From assembly GCA_003697125.1 (NCBI GenBank), contig RFGB01000285.1, positions 1 to 36,390 of the forward strand: a stretch of DNA of 36,390 nt, written 5' to 3'. Below are positions 15,791-24,781 of the stretch, piece after piece. This DNA is from Alphaproteobacteria bacterium (GTDB taxonomy: Bacteria; Pseudomonadota; Alphaproteobacteria; Rhodobacterales; Rhodobacteraceae). The notes under the pieces are model-generated. The model saw only the letters and a list, made by a program, of their open reading frames with translations. It was not told where the DNA came from and did no database searches. A program made the position numbers and the translations under genes. Positions within the stretch are counted from its first letter, which is position 1, and every line of letters begins with the position of its first letter.

Positions 15791-17775
15791 CGCACGCCCA
15801 GATCGGCCAGAAGCCGCAGCGGCTGCGCCCGGCCGGTCAGCCGGGCGCGGTAGACATGCAGCCCCTCCATCACCCGCATCACATAGTTGCGTGTCTCGGG
15901 GAAGGGGATCGATTCGATCCAGTCGATGACCGCATCGGCATCGCGGCCCGGTGCGCCCAGGGTGGCAAGCCAATGGCGCACGCGGTTCGGCCCGGCATTG
16001 TAGGCGGCGGCCATCAGCGGAACCGAGCCGAAATCGGCCAGCTGTTCGGCCAGATAGCCGCGCCCCAGCGTGGCATTGTAGAGCCAGTCCGAGGTCAGCC
16101 GCTCGGGCGCATACTCCACCCCCAGCGCCCGGGCCATTCTCCGCGCGGTGGCCGGCATCAGCTGCATCAGGCCGCGCGCGCCGGCCGGGCTGATCGCCTC
16201 GGGGTTGAACTCGCTTTCCTGCCGGGCGATCGAGAGCACCAGCTCGGGCGGCAGCCCGCCGGCATGGCCGGCCAGGTCGGTCAGCGGGTAATAGGCCGGC
16301 ATCAGCAGCATGCCGCGCCCCGCGGCGATCTTGGCGATGCGCACCGCGACATGGGTGCGCCCCAGCTCCAGCGCCATCTGCGCCATGGCGGCCAGCTCGG
16401 CGCCGTCGGTCTCGCGACGCGCCAGATGGACGAGGAACTGCCAGACCCGCCCGGCCTCGCCGGCGTGGTGGAACAGCAGCGCCGCCTGCCCGGCCGGGCG
16501 CTGCATGAAGCGCGCCCGCCGCCAGTCCACCGCCTGGGTGCTGCCGGCCAGGGCGGGGTCGGGGGGCAGGCCCGCGCGCTGGGCGGCGAGCTGGCCGTAG
16601 AAGCTGGTCTGCCAGGCGGCGGCGGCGCGGTAGGCATCCAGCGCCCGCGCCCGGTCGCCCAGCGCCTCCCAGCTGCGGCCCAGCCAGTAGCCCGCGCGCC
16701 CGCGGCTGATCGGGGTGCGCACGGCGGCATCGAAGCGGCGGAAATGTACCAGCGCGCGGCGGGGATCGCCCAGCCGGCGCAGCGCGACCCAGCCCGCGAA
16801 CCACTCCAGCTGCTCGAAATCCTCGCCCGCGCCCATCTGGTGGCGGGCGGCCAGGGCATAGGCGGTGCGGGCATCGCCCGCCCGCATCGCGCGGTGGGCG
16901 AGCTGCAGCCGGCGCGCCGCCCAGGCCTCGGGCCGGCCCAGCCGTGCGGCCGAATCGGACCGCTCCAGCAGCAGCCGCGCCGCGTCATCCTCGCGCCCGT
17001 GGCGCATGCGCCATTCGAAGCGGTCCCGCGCCAGGCCCGGATCATCGGCCAGCGCGGGCGGAACAGCGGCGATCAGCGCGTCCACCCCGCGTTCGCGCCG
17101 CTGCAGCGCGATGCGCGCGCGCACCAGCGCCGCCGGGCCGGGCGGCAGATGGGGCAGCAGCGCGGCCGCCTCCTCGGTCATGCCCGCCCACAGCATGGCA
17201 TCGGCCCGCGCCAGCGCCTGCTTGCGCAACAGCTGCGGGGCGGCGCGGGCGAATTCGGCCAGCCCCTCGGCGCCCAGCGGCAGGGTGGTCCATGCCGCGC
17301 GCAGCGTCGCCTCGGCCTCGGCCCCGCGCCCGGTGGCGCGCTGGGCCGCGGCCAGCGCCAGCGCGCCCCTCCAGCTGAGCGGCGGATCGGCGGCGAAGAA
17401 GCGGAGGACCTCGGCGGGGGCGAGCCGGGCGGGCATCGCCCGCTCGGCCTCGGCGCGCAGGCGGTCGAGATTCGGCCAGTCGGGATGCGCGGCCAGGAAG
17501 GCCCCGTATTCGGGCCAGCTGCCCTCGCCGCGCGCCAGCCGCAGCCACAGAAGGATGTCGCCCGCGACCCGGTCGCCCGTGGTGGCGGCGAGCGCCCCGG
17601 CCCGCGCCCAGTCGCCGCCGGCCGCCGCCTCCAGCGCGGCGGCAAGGATCCGCCCCTCGGCGGGCCCGCGCGCATCGGCCGGCAACCCGGCCAGCCCCGT
17701 TACCGCCAGCGCCGCGACCCCGAAAACCCCGCCAAGACCCCGGCGCAACCTGCCCCTGATGCCCATGCCGCCCAT
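15784..17775 (-). CDS. slt: Soluble lytic murein transglycosylase (Slt70-like)
   Basis: This 663-residue periplasmic protein cleaves the MurNAc-GlcNAc bond of peptidoglycan to give 1,6-anhydro ends. The N-terminus has a signal peptide: a basic start, then a hydrophobic stretch [15 protein letters not shown], then a cut near ADARG. A long helical superhelix (residues about 35-480) precedes a C-terminal SLT domain with the catalytic Glu in ARQESEFNP, followed by [13 protein letters not shown] and [13 protein letters not shown] second ATG three codons downstream (MGIRGRL) is an equally good start. It is divergent from dapA across about 150 bases, an arrangement I recall from other Rhodobacteraceae. 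Confidence 0.93.
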   Translation of the reverse strand: MGGMGIRGRLRRGLGGVFGVAALAVTGLAGLPADARGPAEGRILAAALEAAAGGDWARAGALAATTGDRVAGDILLWLRLARGEGSWPEYGAFLAAHPDWPNLDRLRAEAERAMPARLAPAEVLRFFAADPPLSWRGALALAAAQRATGRGAEAEATLRAAWTTLPLGAEGLAEFARAAPQLLRKQALARADAMLWAGMTEEAAALLPHLPPGPAALVRARIALQRRERGVDALIAAVPPALADDPGLARDRFEWRMRHGREDDAARLLLERSDSAARLGRPEAWAARRLQLAHRAMRAGDARTAYALAARHQMGAGEDFEQLEWFAGWVALRRLGDPRRALVHFRRFDAAVRTPISRGRAGYWLGRSWEALGDRARALDAYRAAAAWQTSFYGQLAAQRAGLPPDPALAGSTQAVDWRRARFMQRPAGQAALLFHHAGEAGRVWQFLVHLARRETDGAELAAMAQMALELGRTHVAVRIAKIAAGRGMLLMPAYYPLTDLAGHAGGLPPELVLSIARQESEFNPEAISPAGARGLMQLMPATARRMARALGVEYAPERLTSDWLYNATLGRGYLAEQLADFGSVPLMAAAYNAGPNRVRHWLATLGAPGRDADAVIDWIESIPFPETRNYVMRVMEGLHVYRARLTGRAQPLRLLADLGVRG

Positions 17776-17925
17776 CCTGCCCCGGTTCGTTGAACCGCCA
17801 TTCTAGCAGCGGCCGGGCCCCGCGTCAGGCCCCGCGCCGGGCGGCGGGCGCGCGCTTGCGGCCGCGGGCGTTCGCGGCTAGGGTCGCGCCGCGATGACGC
17901 ACGCGCAGGCTTGGGGGCACAGGGG

Positions 17926-18801
17926 ATGTTCAAGGGGTCGATTCCGGCGCTGGTGACGCCGTTCCGCGATGGCGAGGTTGACTTCGAGACCCTGCGCAGG
18001 CTGGTGGACTGGCATGTTGCCGAGGGAAGCCACGGGCTGGTGGCGGTGGGGACCACCGGAGAGAGCCCGACGCTGAGCCATGACGAGCATCGCGCGGTCA
18101 TCCGCACCGTGGTCGAACAGGCCGCGGGCCGCATCCCGGTGATCGCCGGGGCGGGATCGAACGCCACCGAGGAATCGATCGGGCTGATGCGCTTTGCCGC
18201 CGAGGTGGGCGCGGATGCGGCGCTGGTGGTCACGCCCTATTACAACAAGCCCACCCAGCGCGGGCTTCTGGAACATTACCGCGCGCTGCATGACTGCTGC
18301 GAGCTGCCGATCATCATCTACAACATCCCCGGCCGCTCGGTCATCGACATGACCCCGGCGACCATGGCCGAGCTGGCCCGCCTGCCTCGGATCATCGGGG
18401 TTAAGGACGCCACTGGCGACATCGCCCGGGTCAGCAAGCAGCGCGCCGCCTGCGGGCGGGACTTCCTCCAGCTGTCGGGCGAGGACGCCACCGCGCTGGG
18501 TTTCAACGCCCATGGCGGGGTGGGCTGCATCAGCGTCACCGCCAACATCGCCCCGCGCCTGTGCGCCGAGTTCCAGGAGGCGACGCTGGCGGGCGATTTC
18601 GCCCGCGCGCTGGAATACCAGGACCGGCTGATGCCGCTGCACGAGGCGGTGTTCATCGAACCCGGCGTGGTCGGCGCCAAGGCCGGCCTTGCCCTGCTGG
18701 GCCTGTGCACCGAGGAGGTGCGCCTGCCGCTGACCGGCCCGCTGCCCGAGACCCGCGCGCGCATCCGTGCGGCGATGGTCCATGCCGGGATCCTGAACTG
18801 A
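17926..18801 (+). CDS. dapA: 4-hydroxy-tetrahydrodipicolinate synthase
   Basis: This 291-residue aldolase-fold enzyme condenses pyruvate with aspartate semialdehyde in the first committed step of the lysine/diaminopimelate pathway. The Schiff-base Lys160 (GVKDATGD), Tyr132 (IYNIPGR), Thr43-Thr44 (GTTGES) and Arg137 are all in place, matching E. coli positions within one residue. The ATG at 17926 has GGGG upstream and gives the classic [13 protein letters not shown] start; an upstream TTG at 17911 is in frame but unneeded. Its product supplies both lysine and the meso-DAP of peptidoglycan, in keeping with the adjacent lytic transglycosylase. Confidence 0.97.
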   Translation: MFKGSIPALVTPFRDGEVDFETLRRLVDWHVAEGSHGLVAVGTTGESPTLSHDEHRAVIRTVVEQAAGRIPVIAGAGSNATEESIGLMRFAAEVGADAALVVTPYYNKPTQRGLLEHYRALHDCCELPIIIYNIPGRSVIDMTPATMAELARLPRIIGVKDATGDIARVSKQRAACGRDFLQLSGEDATALGFNAHGGVGCISVTANIAPRLCAEFQEATLAGDFARALEYQDRLMPLHEAVFIEPGVVGAKAGLALLGLCTEEVRLPLTGPLPETRARIRAAMVHAGILN

Positions 18802-18842
18802 CCGCCGGGGCGCGCCGCGAGAATCTGGCCGCCGCGGCCCTG

Positions 18843-19718
18843 ATGTCGGCCGCGATGGCCTGCTTTGCCGTCGAGGACGCGCTGCTGAAGGCCGCGACCC
18901 GGCAGATGCCGGTGGGTCAGGTGCTGATGATCTTCGGCGCGGTCGGGACGATCGGCTTCGCGCTTCTGGCCGCGGCACGGGGGCAGGCGCTGATGCCCCG
19001 GGCCGCGCGCTCGGGCGCGATCATCGCCCGGGCCGGGTTCGAGACGGGCGCGCGCGTCTTCCACACCTTCGCCATCGCGCTGACCCCGCTGTCGCTGGCC
19101 TCGGCCATCCTGCAGGCCGCCCCGCTGGTCGTGGTGGCCGGGGCGGCGCTGGTGTTCGGCGAACGGGTGGGCTGGCGGCGCTGGCTGGCGGTGCTGGCGG
19201 GCCTGGCCGGGGTGCTGGTGATCCTGCGCCCGGGGCTGGAGGGCTTCACCCCGGCCGCGCTGCTTGCGGTGCTGGGCATGCTGGGCTTTGCCGGGCGCGA
19301 TCTGGCCACCCGCGCGGCGCCGCGCCAGATCGGCAGCTTCACCCTGGCCGCATACGGCTTTGCCGCGATCATCCCGGCGGGGGCGTTGATCATGGCGCTG
19401 GGCGAGGCGCCCGCCCCGCCGGCACCCGGGGCGCTGGCGCGCATCGGGGCGGCGGCGCTGGTGGGTGGCGCGGGCTACTGGGCGATCACCGTCGCGATGC
19501 GCATGGGCGAGGTGTCCGCCGTCGCGCCCTTCCGCTATGCGCGGCTGGTCTTCGCGATGCTCCTGGGGGTCGCGGTGTTCGGCGAGACCCCCGACGCGGC
19601 CACCCTGCTTGGCAGCGCCGTCGTGGTGGGGGCGGGGCTCTATGCCCTGGCCGCGCCGGCGCCGCGGCGGTTCAGCCGGCCACCGGCGGGCGCAGATGGC
19701 GCTGATGCAGGCGGGTGA
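18843..19718 (+). CDS. DMT-family (EamA) membrane transporter
   Basis: This membrane protein of about 291 residues has some ten hydrophobic helices in two EamA repeats (first about residues 1-125, second about 140-285). The end of the first repeat reads ASAILQAAPLVVVAGAALVFGE, and the second PFRYARLVFAMLLGVAVFGE, both typical of the drug/metabolite exporter family. The substrate is unknown. The ATG at 18843 is the first conventional start, but it cuts into the first helix. The in-frame CTG at 18798, which overlaps the dapA stop, would give a fuller first helix, so the true start is uncertain. Its last 47 bases overlap the convergent channel gene. Confidence 0.85.
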   Translation: MSAAMACFAVEDALLKAATRQMPVGQVLMIFGAVGTIGFALLAAARGQALMPRAARSGAIIARAGFETGARVFHTFAIALTPLSLASAILQAAPLVVVAGAALVFGERVGWRRWLAVLAGLAGVLVILRPGLEGFTPAALLAVLGMLGFAGRDLATRAAPRQIGSFTLAAYGFAAIIPAGALIMALGEAPAPPAPGALARIGAAALVGGAGYWAITVAMRMGEVSAVAPFRYARLVFAMLLGVAVFGETPDAATLLGSAVVVGAGLYALAAPAPRRFSRPPAGADGADAGG

Positions 19719-20118
19719 CCCGCAGCGTCTCGACCAGCATCGCCGTCATCATCCCGAACAGGAGCATGCCGTTGGCCGCCGCCATTCCCCTCAGAAGCCG
19801 CCACTGCGCCGGCAGCAGGATGTCGCCGAAGCCCAGCGTCGTCACCGCCACCAGCGAGAAATAGACCGCCGTCTCCAGCATCAGGAAACCCTCGACCGCC
19901 CAGAAGGTCAGCGCCCACATCCACACCGTGGCGGTGATCATCGCCAGCGTGATGCCCAGCCCCAGCCCCAGCACCGCCATCAGGCGCGGCCCCCATGGCG
20001 GGCGGCCCACCCAGCCCTGAAGCCGCGCGAGCGTGAGTTCCAGTGCCAGCCAGGACAGCGCCGCCAGAACGAAGCTCGCCACGATCAGGGCGCTGCCCAG
20101 GGCAATCTGCATCACCAT
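19672..20118 (-). CDS. Small potassium-channel-like protein (Ion_trans_2 type)
   Basis: This 148-residue membrane protein has about four hydrophobic segments. The last two flank a pore helix and the filter-like sequence TTLGFGD (about residues 92-98), which resembles the K+ filter TVGYGD. No voltage-sensor charges and no cytoplasmic RCK domain are present. The likely role is passive K+ or other cation movement; ion choice cannot be told from this variant filter. It diverges from smpB and overlaps the end of the EamA transporter gene by 47 bases. Confidence 0.8.
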   Translation of the reverse strand: MVMQIALGSALIVASFVLAALSWLALELTLARLQGWVGRPPWGPRLMAVLGLGLGITLAMITATVWMWALTFWAVEGFLMLETAVYFSLVAVTTLGFGDILLPAQWRLLRGMAAANGMLLFGMMTAMLVETLRVTRLHQRHLRPPVAG

Positions 20119-20197
20119 GCCGCCATCCTCGGCACCCTGCGGCAGGCGTCAAGTCCCCTGATGGACAAGCCCGGCGAACCCGGCTAGTCGGGTCACC

Positions 20198-20674
20198 ATG
20201 AAGAAGGCCGCGCCGCATCCGAATGTAAGGACCGTCGCCGAGAACCGCCGCGCGCGCCATGACTATTTCATCGAGGGCGAGATCGAGTGCGGCATCGTGC
20301 TGCTGGGTTCCGAGGTGAAGTCGCTGCGCCAGGGCCGCGCCAACATCGCCGAGAGCTATGCCACCGTGGAGGGAGGCGAGCTGTGGCTGGTCAACGCCCA
20401 TATCCCCGCCCTGCCGCAGGCGCGCCATTTCGGCCATGAGGAACGCCGCCGGCGCAAGCTGCTGGTGCATCGGCGCGAGCTGGCCAAGCTGTGGCAGGGC
20501 ATCGGGCGCGAGGGGATGACGCTGGTGCCGCTCAGGCTGTATTTCAACGAGAAGGGCATCGCCAAGCTGCTGCTGGGCATCGCCCGCGGCAAGAAGAAGG
20601 CCGACAAGCGCGAGACCGAGCGTCGCCGCGACTGGGCGCGCGAGAAGGCGCGGCTGCTGAGGGCGCGCGGATGA
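20198..20674 (+). CDS. smpB: SsrA-binding protein SmpB
   Basis: This 158-residue protein binds tmRNA and brings it to stalled ribosomes for trans-translation. The conserved core is visible: [29 protein letters not shown]-type start of the beta-barrel (residues 16-44), [10 protein letters not shown], and the basic C-terminal tail ([13 protein letters not shown]...[11 protein letters not shown]) that enters the mRNA channel. The length is normal. The stop overlaps the next gene's start (ATGA at 20671-20674). The tmRNA gene itself is not in this window. Confidence 0.97.
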   Translation: MKKAAPHPNVRTVAENRRARHDYFIEGEIECGIVLLGSEVKSLRQGRANIAESYATVEGGELWLVNAHIPALPQARHFGHEERRRRKLLVHRRELAKLWQGIGREGMTLVPLRLYFNEKGIAKLLLGIARGKKKADKRETERRRDWAREKARLLRARG

Positions 20675-21411
20675 CCGCGGCGCCCGCGCCCGGGGCGCTG
20701 CTGGCGGCGATGGAGGCGACATGGGCGCCCGCGGCGCGCATCGCCCTGGGGCCATGGACGCTCAGGCGCGGCGAAGGCGGGGGCAAGCGCGTCTCGGCCG
20801 CGACCGCGCAGGATGCCGCGGCAGCCGCGGCGCGGATCGACGAGGCCGCGGCGGCGATGCGCGCCATGGGCCAGCGGCCGCTGTTCATGCTGCTGCCGGG
20901 GCAGGAGGCGCTGGACGCCGCGCTGGCCGCGCAGGGCTATCGCATCGTCGATCCGGTGCTGGTCTATCATGCCCCGGCCGAGGCGCTGGCCGGGCTGGAT
21001 CCGCGCGGCTTCCATGCCATCCGTTGCGCCGCCCCGCTCGCGATCATGCGCGAATTGTGGGCGGCGGGCGGCATCGGGCCGGGCCGGCTGGGGGTGATGG
21101 CGCGCTCGGGCGCTGCCAGGTGCTTTCTGCTGGGCCGCCACCGCGACCGGCCGGCGGCCTGCGGCTTCGTGGCCGCCGCGGGTGATGTCGCCATGCTGCA
21201 CGCGCTGCATGTCGCGCCCGACAGCCGCCGCGCCGGGATGGGGCGGGCGCTGACCGGGGCCGCCGCCGCCTGGGCGCTGGAGCAGGGCGCGCCCCATCTG
21301 GGCCTTGCGGTGACCGAGGCGAACCTGCCCGCGCGCCGGCTCTATGAGGGGCTCGGCATGGCCGCGCGCGCGCGCTATCACTACCGGGCCCTGCCGGAGG
21401 ACGAGCCATGA
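20671..21411 (+). CDS. GNAT-family N-acetyltransferase
   Basis: This 246-residue protein has a C-terminal GNAT fold with the acetyl-CoA-binding motif [15 protein letters not shown] (about residues 183-197; the usual R/Q-x-x-G-x-G/A pattern) and the closing segment [13 protein letters not shown]. The N-terminal half is Ala-rich and shows only weak relation to GNAT repeats ([23 protein letters not shown]), so it may be a degenerate first domain. The acceptor substrate is unknown. It is coupled to smpB upstream and the AhpD-like gene downstream through ATGA overlaps, so the three form one operon. Confidence 0.85.
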   Translation: MTAAPAPGALLAAMEATWAPAARIALGPWTLRRGEGGGKRVSAATAQDAAAAAARIDEAAAAMRAMGQRPLFMLLPGQEALDAALAAQGYRIVDPVLVYHAPAEALAGLDPRGFHAIRCAAPLAIMRELWAAGGIGPGRLGVMARSGAARCFLLGRHRDRPAACGFVAAAGDVAMLHALHVAPDSRRAGMGRALTGAAAAWALEQGAPHLGLAVTEANLPARRLYEGLGMAARARYHYRALPEDEP

Positions 21412-21986
21412 CCCGCCGCGATCCCGACCTGCCCACCGCGCTGAACCTGCTTCCCGCCGATCCGCTGCCCGAGGACACGGCGAAGTATTTCCGCCTGTGC
21501 GAGGAGAAGCTGGGGCTGGTTCCCAACGTGCTGCGCGCCTATGCCTTCGCCCCCGAGAAGCTGCGCGCCTTCACGGCGATGTACAACGACCTGATGCTGG
21601 GGGATTCGGGGCTGTCGAAGCTGGAACGCGAGATGATCGCCGTGGCCGTCTCCTCGGCCAATCGCTGCTGGTACTGCCAGGTCGCCCATGGCGCGGCGGT
21701 CCGCCAGCTGTCCGGCCGGCCCGAGCTGGGCGAGGCGATGGTGATGAACTGGCGCGTGGCCGAGCTCAGCCCGCGCGAGCGCGCGATGCTGGAGTTTGCC
21801 GAGAAGATGACGCTCGCCAGCCACCGCATCGAGGAGGAGGACCGCGCGGCGCTGCGCCGGGCGGGGTTTTCGGACCGCGACATCTGGGACATCGCCGCGG
21901 TGGCCAGCTTCTTCAACATGACCAACCGCATGGCCTCGGCGGTGGCGATGGAGCCCAACCCGGAATATCACGCGATGGCGCGCTGA
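21408..21986 (+). CDS. AhpD-like / peroxidase-related carboxymuconolactone-decarboxylase-fold protein
   Basis: This 192-residue protein has the alkylhydroperoxidase AhpD core with the redox pair CWYC followed by a conserved His (RCWYCQVAHGAAVR, residues about 85-98). The rest (DLMLGDSGLSKLEREMIAVAVSSAN and SFFNMTNRMASA) matches the so-called peroxidase-related family. Such proteins are thought to reduce organic peroxides through the CxxC pair, but physiological roles are seldom proven. The start overlaps the GNAT stop by four bases. Confidence 0.9.
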   Translation: MTRRDPDLPTALNLLPADPLPEDTAKYFRLCEEKLGLVPNVLRAYAFAPEKLRAFTAMYNDLMLGDSGLSKLEREMIAVAVSSANRCWYCQVAHGAAVRQLSGRPELGEAMVMNWRVAELSPRERAMLEFAEKMTLASHRIEEEDRAALRRAGFSDRDIWDIAAVASFFNMTNRMASAVAMEPNPEYHAMAR

Positions 21987-22003
21987 GGGGCCGCCGGCCT
22001 CGG

Positions 22004-22032
22004 TTGACTCGAGGGGGGAAGCCTTCGAAGAT
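22004..22032 (+). promoter_or_regulatory. Candidate sigma-70 promoter for the ABC transporter genes
   Basis: TTGACT at 22004-22009 lies 17 bases before GAAGAT at 22027-22032. The -35 match is five of six and the -10 only three of six, which is usual in GC-rich alphaproteobacteria but also weak evidence. The 133-base gap before the binding-protein gene holds no other feature that I can see. Confidence 0.35.
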
Positions 22033-22119
22033 CGCGCCGGGCGACGGGCGGCGCGCCGTTCCCGGCGCGGGCCGGATGGAAGCGGCCCGCCGGTGCGTTC
22101 AGCTGATGGGGAGGATGGG

Positions 22120-23136
22120 ATGAGCAGTCTGACAAGACGCGGCACGCTGGGGCTGATCGGGGCGGCGGCCGCCGGGCTGGCGGCGCCGGCGCTGGCCGCC
22201 CGGCGCCGGGTGGTGGTCGGCGCGATGAACCTGACCAGCCATGCCGGCAGCTTCATTGCGCTCGAGCGGGGCTATTTCGCCGATGCGGGGCTGGATGCGG
22301 AGCTGAAGTTCTTCCAGGCGGCGCAGCCGATGGCGGTGGCCATCGCCAGCCGCGACGCCGATTTCGGCGTGACCGCGATCTCGGGCGGGCTTCTCAGCCT
22401 GGCCCAGAAGGGCGCGGTGAAGGTGATCGGCGGCGCGCTGTCCGAGGAGAAGGGCATCGACGGGCAGAAGATCCTCGCCTCCGATGCGGCCTTCAAGGCG
22501 GGGCTGACCAGCCCGGCGGGGCTGGACGGCAAGCGCTTCGGCATCACCACCGCCGGATCGTCCTTCCACTACATGGGCGCGCGCATCGCCGCCGCGCATG
22601 GCGGCAGGCCGGAATTCGTGCCGCTGCAGAAGGTGGGCGCGGTGATCGGCGCGCTGAAGTCGGGCCAGATCGACGCCTGGTCCATCGTGCCCCACATCGC
22701 CAAGCCGCTGGCCGCATCCGGCGCGGTGCACATCATCGGCAATGTCGCCGACTATCTGCCCGGCTATCAGGTGACCACGGTCTTCACCTCGGCGGCCAAT
22801 GCCGGCGGCGACCGGGGGCTGGTCGAGGCCTTCCTGCAGGCCTTCTCGCGCGGGGTGGCCGACTACAACGCGGCGATGGTCGACCGCAGCGCGGGCGAGG
22901 CGGCGATGCAGGCGGTCGTGGACATCATCCACAAATATGTCTATGCGGACCAGCCGCGCGAGAAGGCGGCGGTCTCGATCATCAACGGGTCGATGCGCCT
23001 CAACGAAGGGGCGGCGATCAATCTCGCCTCGGTGCGCGATCAGCTGGAATGGTTCCAGTCCGAAGGCCTGGTCGATGCGGGGATCACGCTCGAGACCTTC
23101 CTCGATACCTCCTATGTCAAGGTGATCGGGGCCTGA
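22120..23136 (+). CDS. ABC transporter substrate-binding protein, NitT/TauT (SsuA-like) family
   Basis: This 338-residue protein begins with a Tat-type signal (LTRRGTLGLIGAAAAGLAAPALA), so it is probably exported folded to the periplasm. The mature part (VVVGAMNLTSHAGSFIALERGYFADAGLDAEL) is the NMT1/SsuA-like two-lobed fold, with GKRFGITTAGSS at the lobe interface. Relatives bind taurine, sulfonates, nitrate, pyrimidine precursors or other small anions and zwitterions; the ligand here is unknown. The ATG at 22120 has a GGGGAGGATGGG site. It heads an importer with the ATPase and permease downstream and a D-amino-acid-dehydrogenase-like flavoprotein after them. Confidence 0.9.
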   Translation: MSSLTRRGTLGLIGAAAAGLAAPALAARRRVVVGAMNLTSHAGSFIALERGYFADAGLDAELKFFQAAQPMAVAIASRDADFGVTAISGGLLSLAQKGAVKVIGGALSEEKGIDGQKILASDAAFKAGLTSPAGLDGKRFGITTAGSSFHYMGARIAAAHGGRPEFVPLQKVGAVIGALKSGQIDAWSIVPHIAKPLAASGAVHIIGNVADYLPGYQVTTVFTSAANAGGDRGLVEAFLQAFSRGVADYNAAMVDRSAGEAAMQAVVDIIHKYVYADQPREKAAVSIINGSMRLNEGAAINLASVRDQLEWFQSEGLVDAGITLETFLDTSYVKVIGA

Positions 23137-23185
23137 GGCGGCCGCGGCCCGCTGGGGCCGCGCCACCCATTCCGGGACGGGCGCG

Positions 23186-23953
23186 ATGGACATCCGGCTC
23201 GAGGCGATCGGCCATGACTATGGCAGGACCGAGGTCCTGCGCGACATCACCCTCGACATCCCGTCGGGGCGGATCGTCTGCCTGGTCGGCCCGTCGGGCT
23301 GCGGAAAGTCGACGCTGCTGCGGCTGATCGGCGGGCTGGAACGCCCGGCGCGGGGGCGGGTGCTGATGCTGGGCGAACCGCCGGCGGACTGCCTGAACCC
23401 GCTGACCTTCGTCTTCCAGGACTTCGCGCTGCTGCCCTGGCGGACGGTGCGGGGCAATGTCGCGCTGGTGCTGGAGGATCACCGCCTGCCGCCCGGGCGG
23501 ATGGAGGCGGTGATCTCCGACGTGCTGGCGCGCACCCGGCTGTCGGACTTCGCCGGGGCGCTGCCCCGGCAGCTGTCGGGCGGCATGAAGCAGCGCGTGG
23601 CCATCGCGCGGGCGCTGGCGGTCAACCCGGCGGTGATGCTGATGGACGAGCCGCTCTCGGCGCTGGACGCGCAGACGCGCGAGCTCCTGATGGATGATCT
23701 GGTGGCGCTGTGGACGCGCACGCCCTTCACCGCGGTCTATGTCACCCACAACCTGGCCGAGGCGGTGCGGCTCGGCCATCGGGTCGCGGTGCTGTCGCGC
23801 CGTCCGGGGCGCATCCGCGAGGTGGTCGAGATCGACCGCCCGCTGGGCGAGCGCGGCTATGCCGATGCGGATCTGGAGCGGATCCAGAAGCATCTGTGGG
23901 GACTGATGCGCGACGAGGCGCGGGCGGCGGACGAGGAACTTGTCGATGGCTGA
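23186..23953 (+). CDS. ABC transporter ATP-binding protein, NitT/TauT (SsuB/TauB-like) family
   Basis: This 255-residue ATPase powers the importer. The Walker A motif GPSGCGKST is at residues 35-43, the Q-loop is in FVFQDFALLPWRTV, the signature is LSGGMKQR, Walker B is VMLMDEPLSALD, and the switch His is in VTHN. The phrase LLPWRTVRGNV is typical of the SsuB/TauB branch. The gene lies 49 bases after the binding-protein gene, and its stop lies inside the permease start region (eight-base overlap), so the three are co-expressed. Confidence 0.93.
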   Translation: MDIRLEAIGHDYGRTEVLRDITLDIPSGRIVCLVGPSGCGKSTLLRLIGGLERPARGRVLMLGEPPADCLNPLTFVFQDFALLPWRTVRGNVALVLEDHRLPPGRMEAVISDVLARTRLSDFAGALPRQLSGGMKQRVAIARALAVNPAVMLMDEPLSALDAQTRELLMDDLVALWTRTPFTAVYVTHNLAEAVRLGHRVAVLSRRPGRIREVVEIDRPLGERGYADADLERIQKHLWGLMRDEARAADEELVDG

Positions 23954-24758
23954 CACGGCGGCGGGAATGGCGGCGGCGGTCGAGGTGCCGTTCCGCGGCG
24001 GGGGCTTCGCGCCCCGGCCCAAGCGCTGGGTCGGCCCGGCGACCTTCCTCGCGCTGATCGCGCTGGCCGAATGGGGCACATGGGCGGGATGGATCTCGCC
24101 GCTGACCCTGCCGCGTCCCTCGGCAGTGGTCGAGACGCTCATCGCCCTGGCGCGGTCGGGGCTGATGTTCGACCATCTGCTGCCCTCGCTCACCCGGCTC
24201 GCGGTCGGGGCCGCGCTCGGGGTCGGTGCCGGAATCGCGGTCGGGGTGCTGATCGGGCTGTTCTCGCATCTGCGCGCGGCGCTGGTGCCGCTGGTCGCGG
24301 CGCTGTTCCCGATTCCGAAGATCGCGCTGCTGCCGCTGTTCGTGATCTGGTTCGGCATCGACGAGGGGTCGAAATACGCGCTGATCGCCTTCGGCACCTT
24401 CACCCCCACCGTGGTCGCCACCTTCGGCGCGGTGGACAATGTCGACCGCTCGCTGATCCGCATGGGGCAGAGCTTCGGCCTGAGCTGGTGGTCGATCGTG
24501 CGCAAGATCGTGCTGCCAGGGGCGATGCCCGGCATCCTGTCGGGCCTTCGCATCAGCTTGGCCATCGCGATCATCCTGCTGGTCGCCGCCGAGATGCTGG
24601 GCGCGCGCTACGGCATCGGCGCCTACATCCTCGAGGCGGGGGCGCTCTACGATCTGGAACGGCTGTTCGCCGGCGTGGTCATCCTGTCGCTTCTGGGGGT
24701 GCTGACCTCGGCCGCCATCGGCGCGCTGGAGCGGCGGCTGCTGGGCTGGCGCGGCTGA
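23946..24758 (+). CDS. ABC transporter permease, NitT/TauT (SsuC/TauC-like) family
   Basis: This 270-residue inner-membrane protein has about six helices. The EAA loop that contacts the ATPase is visible as GQSFGLSWWSIVRKIVLPGA, in the cytoplasmic loop before the last helices. The N-terminus carries a short polar segment ahead of the first helix (ATFLALIALAEWGTWAGW). The ATG at 23946 overlaps the ATPase stop by eight bases; an in-frame TTG two codons upstream is less likely. It is the only permease, so the active importer would be a homodimer with two ATPase copies. Confidence 0.92.
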   Translation: MADTAAGMAAAVEVPFRGGGFAPRPKRWVGPATFLALIALAEWGTWAGWISPLTLPRPSAVVETLIALARSGLMFDHLLPSLTRLAVGAALGVGAGIAVGVLIGLFSHLRAALVPLVAALFPIPKIALLPLFVIWFGIDEGSKYALIAFGTFTPTVVATFGAVDNVDRSLIRMGQSFGLSWWSIVRKIVLPGAMPGILSGLRISLAIAIILLVAAEMLGARYGIGAYILEAGALYDLERLFAGVVILSLLGVLTSAAIGALERRLLGWRG

Positions 24759-24781
24759 GTGTCGGGCGGGAGGGCCGGCCG

